From assembly GCA_963680875.1 (NCBI GenBank), contig OY804577.1, positions 106,341,906 through 106,405,905 on the forward strand: a stretch of DNA of 64,000 bases. The letters run 5' to 3'. The notes below the pieces were generated by a model that searched no databases, was not told the DNA's origin, and worked only from the letters and a program-made list of their open reading frames with translations. Positions 57,606 through 64,000 of this stretch are shown in pieces. This DNA comes from Bathymodiolus brooksi. Its lineage: Eukaryota; Mollusca; Bivalvia; Mytilida; Modiolidae. The stretch's first letter is position 1. Each line of letters starts with the position of its first letter. Made by a program: the position numbers and the translations under genes.

Positions 57606-58014
57606 CCAATTATATTCCTTCATTTGTATGTAGTAATTTCAGTGTTATTCTTCGTGTTCTTTATTATAATGCTGTTCGCTGGTTATAGGTGAGGATTGGC
57701 GTTTTGCTTACACCTGGAAAGCACTTGCATGCCCTTATCAGTTCACTAAGAAGGAAGGTTTAGGCCCACATAAAACTAGTTTAACCCCGCCACTTTTTAT
57801 TGAACTACATGTATTAAGCTAGGAAAGTCAGCGATCATGATTTTTGTGTGTCAGGGGTATCTATTTTGCTTCTGTTTATATTTTTTTCTATTAGATTTTG
57901 GAACATTCTGACAGTGTGGTTTATTTTGTTTTCCACTATTATCCACAGATTGCTTTAGTTTATATTTTGAAAGTATCGATCTTCTGATCATGACCAATCT
58001 CCGATAAACATATT
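57606..58014. other. intergenic
   Basis: AT-rich sequence. Nothing recognised. Confidence 0.45.
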
Positions 58015-58350
58015 TTTATTATTTAAATCTACGTCATGTAAGGCCTAGATGCGATTTTTCTCCTCAGCAGTCAATTTTTGTCTTACTGACATTATCTTAA
58101 TTACAGAAGGACAATGCAATGACCTGATTTATCACTAATCATTCGGTTGTTGGGGAAACGATGTCAGTTTCACCTCAGAAGCCAGGAAGAAGGCAATGTA
58201 AATACATTGCTATTTTAACGAATACCTATGGCGGGATGCTGTACAAACAGATGCGAAAACATCTCATTGTACAATATCTTATTAATATTTTCTAACCACC
58301 GTTTCTATCGCAGTAATTTGACCTATGCATATAAAATAACCTCAGACATA
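58015..58350. repeat. dispersed direct repeat, copy 2
   Basis: Collinear with 53,865-54,240. Right after it a minus-strand SINE S1 head begins (58,375). Confidence 0.75.
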
Positions 58351-58374
58351 ATCACCAGTATCACTTACAAAATT

Positions 58375-58499
58375 TATCACATACCTTTGTATCGAGTACA
58401 CCTCGCCATCAGCGAGATTCCAACTCTAGAGGAATTAGGTGATAGGCACTGATTGCAAACGTAAATCAAATTACCATACGATCACGACCACGACGGCTC
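58375..58499 (-). mobile_element. SINE S1 head fragment
   Basis: The reverse complement has GCCGTCGTGGTCGTGATCG, the TTGCAATCAGTGCCTATCAC region and CTCGATACAAAGGTATGTGA, then stops. The tail is absent (truncated inside the body). Confidence 0.75.
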
Positions 58500-58825
58500 T
58501 TTTCTATATGATAGATTAATATAGTTATTGCTTGTAATAATCTTGAACCAACTGATACTTTCTTTTGGATTATAATCAGTTAACATGTTAACTACAAGCA
58601 TTCATTAACCATTCTATTGCATTTCCCATGAAAACGTCGTTCAATTATGTAATAGTGTGTGGTCTTTTTGGTGGACGCGGATTTGTGCCGGTGTTTATAT
58701 ATGCATTGCCATTGGATACCCATTTATCACGAGGTGGAGGTTACCCCCCCCCCCCACCCACCCACATTTTTGTGTCCACTGCAAGCACGGACTTGGGTCT
58801 CGATTGACATATGTCAATGTGATCG

Positions 58826-60265
58826 TTTTGTGTTGAATGATTTTGAGGTGAGAGGTTTCTTTTTGTGTTGAATGATTTTGAGGAGACAGGTTTCTGTTTG
58901 TGTTGAATGATTTTGAGGAGACAGGTTTCTGTTTGTGTTGAATGATTTTGAGGAGAGAGGTTTCTTTTTGTGTTGAATGATTTTGAGGTGAGAGGTTTCT
59001 TTTTGTGTTGAATGATTTTGAGGTGAGAGGTTTCTTTTTGTGTTGAATGATTTTGAGGAGAGAGGTTTCTTTTTGTGTGGAATGATTTTGAGGAGAGAGG
59101 TTTCTTTTCGTGTGGAATGATTTTGAGGAGAGAGGTTTCTTTTTGTGTGGAAAGATTTTGAGGTGAGAGGTTTCTTTTTGTGTGGAAAGATTTTGAGGTG
59201 AGAGGTTTCTTTTTGTGTGGAATGATTTTGAGGAGAGAGGTTTCTTTTTGTGTGGAATGATTTTGAGGAGAGAGGTTTCTTTTCGTGTGGAATGATTTTG
59301 AGGAGAGAGGTTTCTTTTGTGTGGAAAGATTTTGAGGTGAGAGGTTTCTTTTTGTGTGGAAAGATTTTGAGGTGAGAGGTTTCTTTTTGTGTGGAATGAT
59401 TTTGAGGAGAGAGGTTTCTTTTTGTGTGGAATGATTTTGAGGAGAGAGGTTTCTTTTCGTGTGGAATGATTTTGAGGAGAGAGGTTTCTTTTTGTGTGGA
59501 AAGATTTTGAGGTGAGAGGTTTCTTTTTGTGTGGAAAGATTTTGAGGTGAGAGGTTTCTTTTTGTGTGGAATGATTTTGAGGAGAGAGGTTTCTTTTTGT
59601 GTGGAAAGATTTTGAGGAGAGAGGTTTCTTTTTGTGTGGAATGATTTTGAGGAGAGAAGTTTCTTTTTGTGTAGAATGATTTTGAGGAGAGAGGTTTCTT
59701 TTTGTGATGAATGATTTTGAGGAGAGAGGTTTCTTTTTGTGTGGAAAGATTTTGAGGTGAGAGGTTTCTTTTTGTGTGGAATGATTTTGAGGTGAGAGGT
59801 TTCTTTTTGTGTGGAATGATTTTGAGGTGAGAGGTTTCTTTTTGTGTGGAATGATTTTGAGGAGAGAGGTTTCTGTTTGTGTTGAATGATTTTGAGGTGA
59901 GAGGTTTCTTTTTGTGTTGAATGATTTTGAGGAGAGAGGTTTCTTTTTGTGTGGAATGATTTTGAGGAGAGAGGTTTCTTTTCGTGTGGAATGATTTTGA
60001 GGAGAGAGGTTTCTTTTTGTGTGGAAAGATTTTGAGGTAAGAGGTTTCTTTTTGTGTGGAAAGATTTTGAGGTGAGAGGTTTCTTTTTGTGTGGAATGAT
60101 TTTGAGGAGAGAGGTTTCTTTTTGTGTGGAATGATTTTGAGGAGAGAGGTTTCTTTTTGTGTAGAATGATTTTGAGGAGAGAAGTTTCTTTTTGTGTAGA
60201 ATGATTTTGAGGAGAGAGGTTTCTTTTTGTGATGAATGATTTTGAGAAGAGAGGTTTCTTTTTGC
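58826..60265. repeat. 35-bp minisatellite, about 41 units
   Basis: The unit is TGTGTGGAATGATTTTGAGG plus AGAGAGGTTTCTTTT. The period is exactly 35 (for example 58,831 to 58,866). Variants TTTTCGTG recur at 59,109, 59,284, 59,458 and 59,983, spaced 175, 174 and 525 bp, which points to a 5-unit (175-bp) higher-order repeat. One unit near 59,325 lacks a T. Because 35 is not a multiple of 3, the minus strand reads through all three frames in turn and still lacks stops over 494 codons. Confidence 0.9.
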
Positions 60266-60689
60266 GTTGTTGATATTAATATATTTATTGACCATCACTG
60301 TTTACACTTTCATTTCATACATTGTGGGTAGCTGATTTGTTTTGAAATTGAGTCAGCGCATATTAGTTTAAGTGTAAATCTCCAAGTTTCGGAAATGCTT
60401 AGCGCTAAAAACAAATCCCAATTGTCATGTCATAACATAGCTTTAGTGTGAGGCAAAAGTCAAAATCAATATATATGATCTACAAGTTACAACATTTGTC
60501 AGTTGTCACAAACCAGACGTCTGAGTCTTTCCACATCAAGAGATAACATATTAACAATTTCTTTTATATAAGATGACACTTCTGAAGTTTATTGCTATAC
60601 AGTGAAAACCTGTCTAAGCCGAACCTTGGATAAAGAGGAATTCTGTTTAATCTGAAAATTAGATAAAGTCGCAATTCAGGAAATCGTTG

Positions 60690-60985
60690 TCCATTTAACC
60701 TGTAAACACTTCCCGGTCTTTCGCTCGTTCATGACTTGTCACAAGGTATGCAATTAGATTAACACGATGGGTGTCACTAGTGGAGCAGGAACTGTTGACC
60801 CTTCCACAGCACCTGAGTTCACCTCGCGGTTTTTAGTGGGGTTTGATCTTTAGTTTTATATGTATGCTTTGTAGATCGTTGTTTTTCCTTTTGTTTTTTT
60901 TTATTTTGGCCATTGTGTTGTCTGTCCTTCAATTTACGGATTCTTATTACCCTTTTGGTATCTTCAAACTCTTCTGTATACACCT
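60690..60985 (+). repeat. dispersed repeat R1
   Basis: GGTGTCACTAGTGGAGCAGG, CTTCCACAGCACCTGAGTTC, TTTTTAGTGGGGTTTGATC and an end CCCTTTTGGTATCTTCAAAC. Confidence 0.65.
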
Positions 60986-61371
60986 ACACTTATCTGGTCT
61001 GTTCCGAATACAAAAGTTGATCCGAAGGAGCTTCAAGTTTGACAGGTTTCACTGTGTTACTTTTACCCTTTGGGTTATAACAACCTGCATTTAAATAATT
61101 ATATATTTCGTTTCAGTTTCCATGACAATAAAACTAGGAATAGCTACACAATTTTGCAATTTCCTTTAGATAAATTGAAATCGTTAAGTTTTCTTAATAA
61201 TTCTATATCTGGTTTATGCTAATCCTTTCCCTTGTTATGAAACTTTATGATGATACATTTCTACTCCCAAAATACAAAATCGTTCTTACATTGCATGTAG
61301 TAAGAAACGATTGAAGATATCAAAAGGGTAATCATATGATATTTTAGATGTATAAGCATAAGCTTTTGAAA

Positions 61372-61620
61372 GAAGAGTTGGAAGATCCCAAAGGCATAAT
61401 CAGAATCCGACAACAAAGACAGACAATTCAATGACAAAAAGAAAAAGAACAAGAGCAAAAAGACAATCAATGATTTACAAAACTCTAGGGAGAACCCATG
61501 TGTTCCGGAAGAGCAAACAATGATTTACAAAACTCTAGGGAGGACCCATGTGTTCCGGAAAAGCAAACAATGATTTACAAAACTCTAGGGAGAACCCATG
61601 TGTTCCGGAAGAGCAAACAG
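61372..61620 (-). repeat. dispersed repeat R1 with 50-bp triplication
   Basis: The reverse strand matches R1's end (GGAAGATCCCAAAGGCATAA in plus sense). Near the middle, a 50-bp unit with TGTTCCGGAAGAGCAAACAA occurs at 61,501, 61,551 and 61,601. Confidence 0.65.
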
Positions 61621-62106
61621 TCTCGGCTTCCCTAGTGATAACGGTACAAATGTAATTCCAGCGTTACGTGTATGCTTTGGTTTATATTTAGAAAGGGTGA
61701 GTGATCGTACAAATCTCCAGAGACAAAAATATTATTTCTAAACAACTAACGAGTACAGAAAATATGAACGTCACATGTCGTTGTCTCACCACCCCCCATT
61801 TTTGTGTTCAGTGAGTTAATGTTGATATTGGTGAAATTGTTGACAATCACTGTGCATTCATTATTTTTCTGCGATTTCAGTGCAGTGATGCAATGTTGTG
61901 TCTCAAGATAAGTAAAAATAGTAATAACGATGCACTTTATACACATAATTTGTTCCTATGACACGTAATTGTAGATATGAAAGAGGGGAATGAGATTAGA
62001 TTACCAGACAAAGGTCAAATACGACGTTAGTTGATCACTTGATGTCAGATTGATTAGACAGAGTATTCTAGTATTCTACCAAAACGTCTGACACATTTCC
62101 TTGTTA

Positions 62107-62460
62107 AACATCAAACATCAATTCTAGGGCTTGCTTATGGAAATACGGACAAGCATAGTCTCCACCAAGATGGTTAGTTGATATATGAATTTCTATTTAT
62201 CCAAAATTTGATGTTCATCTTTATATGTTTGTTGTGTTCGAAACGAGGCAACTTGTGGTGTTGAGGTCGAATTGACTTCATAATATCAAACATCAATTCT
62301 AGAGGTTATTTATGGAAATGCGGATGACCATAGTATCCACCAAGATGGTTAATTGTTATATGAATTTTCATTTATCCAGAATGTGTTGTTCTTTTATTTG
62401 CGTTTGTTTTTATGTTCACAACGAGACAAGTAGTGTTGTTGAGGTCGTTCTGTTTTTATA
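62107..62460. repeat. tandem duplication, period about 176 bp
   Basis: Two copies (62,107-62,282 and 62,283-62,460) share ATCAAACATCAATTCTAG, TCCACCAAGATGGTTA and TTGTTGAGGTCG-like sequence, with about 80 percent identity by eye. Confidence 0.75.
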
Positions 62461-62489
62461 GTATCATATATTTTGTTAGTTTGTTTGTT

Positions 62490-62860
62490 TGTTTGATGGT
62501 GTTTAACGCCACTTTCAATGATATTTCAGTTATAACGTGGCGGTAAATTTTCATGGTGGAGGAAAGCGGAGGACCCGGCGAAAACCACCGACCATGGGCA
62601 AGTAACTAGTAAACGGTATCGCTTGTGGCTGCGAGTCGGGTGCACCCCTTTTTTTAATTAATAAAGTCGGGCGCGAACCCACGCCGTATTGGTGATAGGC
62701 TTGTATGAGTTGTTAGGTAAATCAACTACCTAGCTCATTGTGGAACCCCGGCCCCCGCCATGATCAAGATTCGAACTCACAACATCAATGGTGATAGACA
62801 CTGATTGCATAGAGAGCTGTAAATCCAACTCCCATACGATCACTGCCACGACCGCCCCTA
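62490..62860 (-). mobile_element. composite SINE
   Basis: On the minus strand an S1 head (62,755-62,860; AGTTCGAATCTTGATC B box) is followed by unrelated sequence holding a second tRNA-like B box (62,668-62,690, GGGTTCGCGCCC) and then a SINE tail ending GTGGCGTTAAACACC (62,497-62,515). It may be two SINEs, one inserted in the other, or a dimer. Confidence 0.6.
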
Positions 62861-64000
62861 TATATATTTTGTTAGAATATAGGAAACTCGATATAACTAA
62901 TTAGTAGTGTGCACCAAACTAAAATTTAAATAATTAATGAACTACAAGGTGTTTTGTTTCCAGCAAAGATGTCTGTGTACTGGAGAAGGTTCCTAGGGCT
63001 TAATCCATAGAACTGATCAGCGCGTTCCCTGGTAGTGGATAGGTGGTGCCCTATCGACGGGGGGTTGTAAGATTATAATACGGGAAACCTGACCGGGGAC
63101 TTAGTGGATAACGTGTTTGGAGAGAGCCACGCACCATATACGTGAAATTCCTCGTTTTTAGATTTCGAAAATGAGCAGGCGTATTGTAGCAGCTACAAGA
63201 GATTAAATAATTGTCTGTCACTATCCAGCTCTCCATACTTTACCAGTAGCAGTCAAAGGTCATTGACGCGGTTGATCCATCCCTCTCCAATTTCTATATA
63301 GTCTCTATATATTGTTGAACTTGTTATATACATACTTAAAATACTGCTTGCTGGACATTAAGCAATAATCAATCAATAAACAGGTGTGATCGTGCTGTTT
63401 CAAATAACATTGCAATACTTTCAGACGCATACTTGTTTGCTTGACTGATTTGTTTAATTTACTATGAAAAACGTATCTTAAGAAATTAACTTGTCGGATT
63501 TGGTCGTCAGAACTAATTAACAGTCAAGACGCTAGTGAAATGCACTTCAAATGGGCTGTATCTGATTAAAGCAAGACATTACCACCACAAAAACACTGAA
63601 GAAGTGTACCCGGGTGAACGTCCAAGTAATTGACATGTCATGAACAATAGCATTAATACAAACAACGATATTTTTATTTCAAATATTTCTGGGGTTGTTG
63701 TGAAAAGAGTTTACTTTATAGGACATATGCTCTGATAAAGGGTACATAATACATTGTGACATGTACAGCTTCTTTTGAAGGGAGTGTACACATGCTCTGG
63801 GGGAAGTATAGAATCACTTGTGACATATACATGTATTCTTCATGCTTATAGGTACTCATTTGAATCCGAACATGTATTGATATACTGCTGACCATAACTG
63901 TCCCAATACCAGAATAAAAAGTCATTTAATATCCAACTAATTCCTTATTGATGTTTGTGTCCATACGAATTTCTTACTTGATAACACACATGTCCAGAAA
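62861..64000. other. intergenic to window end
   Basis: Apart from the minor repeat at 63,065-63,125 shared with 53,180-53,245, no feature is recognised. Confidence 0.45.

Noticed and set aside
58814..60298. 494-codon minus-strand frame with K/H/S-rich repeats
   Set aside because: Arises from the 35-bp minisatellite. The start lies in flanking DNA and the product has no non-repeat domain.

Overview
The window is AT-rich eukaryotic DNA with spliced genes (GT/AG introns), tRNA-derived SINEs, several retrotransposon lineages and satellites. The repeats, especially the SINE whose 3' tail ends in a GTGGCGTTAAACACC-like motif and two old dispersed repeats I recall as very common in bivalve sequences, point to a bivalve mollusc. 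The species cannot be told. I found no convincing host protein-coding gene and no true tRNA or rRNA gene; every coding region I can support belongs to a mobile element.

Layout. 1-5.6 kb is intergenic with small hairpins and a 165-bp pogo-like MITE. 5.7-10.5 kb is a two-copy tandem segmental duplication (unit about 2.3-2.5 kb), with a SINE inserted in copy 1 and another repeat in copy 2. 11.4-15.5 kb holds a Penelope 3' fragment, SINEs behind a 22-G run, and two copies of a 1.2-1.4 kb tandem repeat. The third copy of that repeat runs from about 15.44 to 31.45 kb because two elements landed in it: a 5'-truncated Penelope-like element (15,510-17,963) and a 12.4-kb Kolobok-type DNA transposon (18,816-31,228, TTAA duplication). 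31.5-41.2 kb is intergenic with SINEs, palindromes and an 84-bp satellite. 41.3-48.4 kb is a decayed non-LTR retrotransposon split by a 3.2-kb insertion that contains long palindromes and a tyrosine-recombinase remnant. 48.4-58.7 kb is intergenic with several near-perfect palindromes. 58.8-60.3 kb is a 35-bp minisatellite. The rest is dispersed repeats.

The most interesting object is the Kolobok element. It has matched terminal inverted repeats, a TTAA target duplication, an empty-site paralogue nearby, and a 16-bp inverted motif placed exactly 186 bp from each end. On the minus strand it carries an 8-exon THAP-domain transposase whose exons join to 2,172 nt (723 codons plus stop) with no stop or frameshift that I can see. 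Convergent with it, 54 bp away, is a second spliced gene whose product resembles the cysteine-rich cytoplasmic 'ballast' domain of the P2X7 receptor. That gene is broken by two nonsense codons and by insertion of a CR1-like retrotransposon. So the transposase looks intact while the passenger is dead in this copy.

The nested CR1 element has a PHD-finger ORF1, an endonuclease/RT ORF2 with one nonsense codon and one frameshift, and a 5' region made of 263-bp monomers full of GGCTTCC-centred hairpins whose stems vary in a compensatory way. A 1,019-bp foldback element with a perfect 8-bp target duplication sits in an intron of the passenger gene. Insertion order can be read as: tandem repeat, then Kolobok and Penelope insertions, then CR1, foldback and SINE inside Kolobok.
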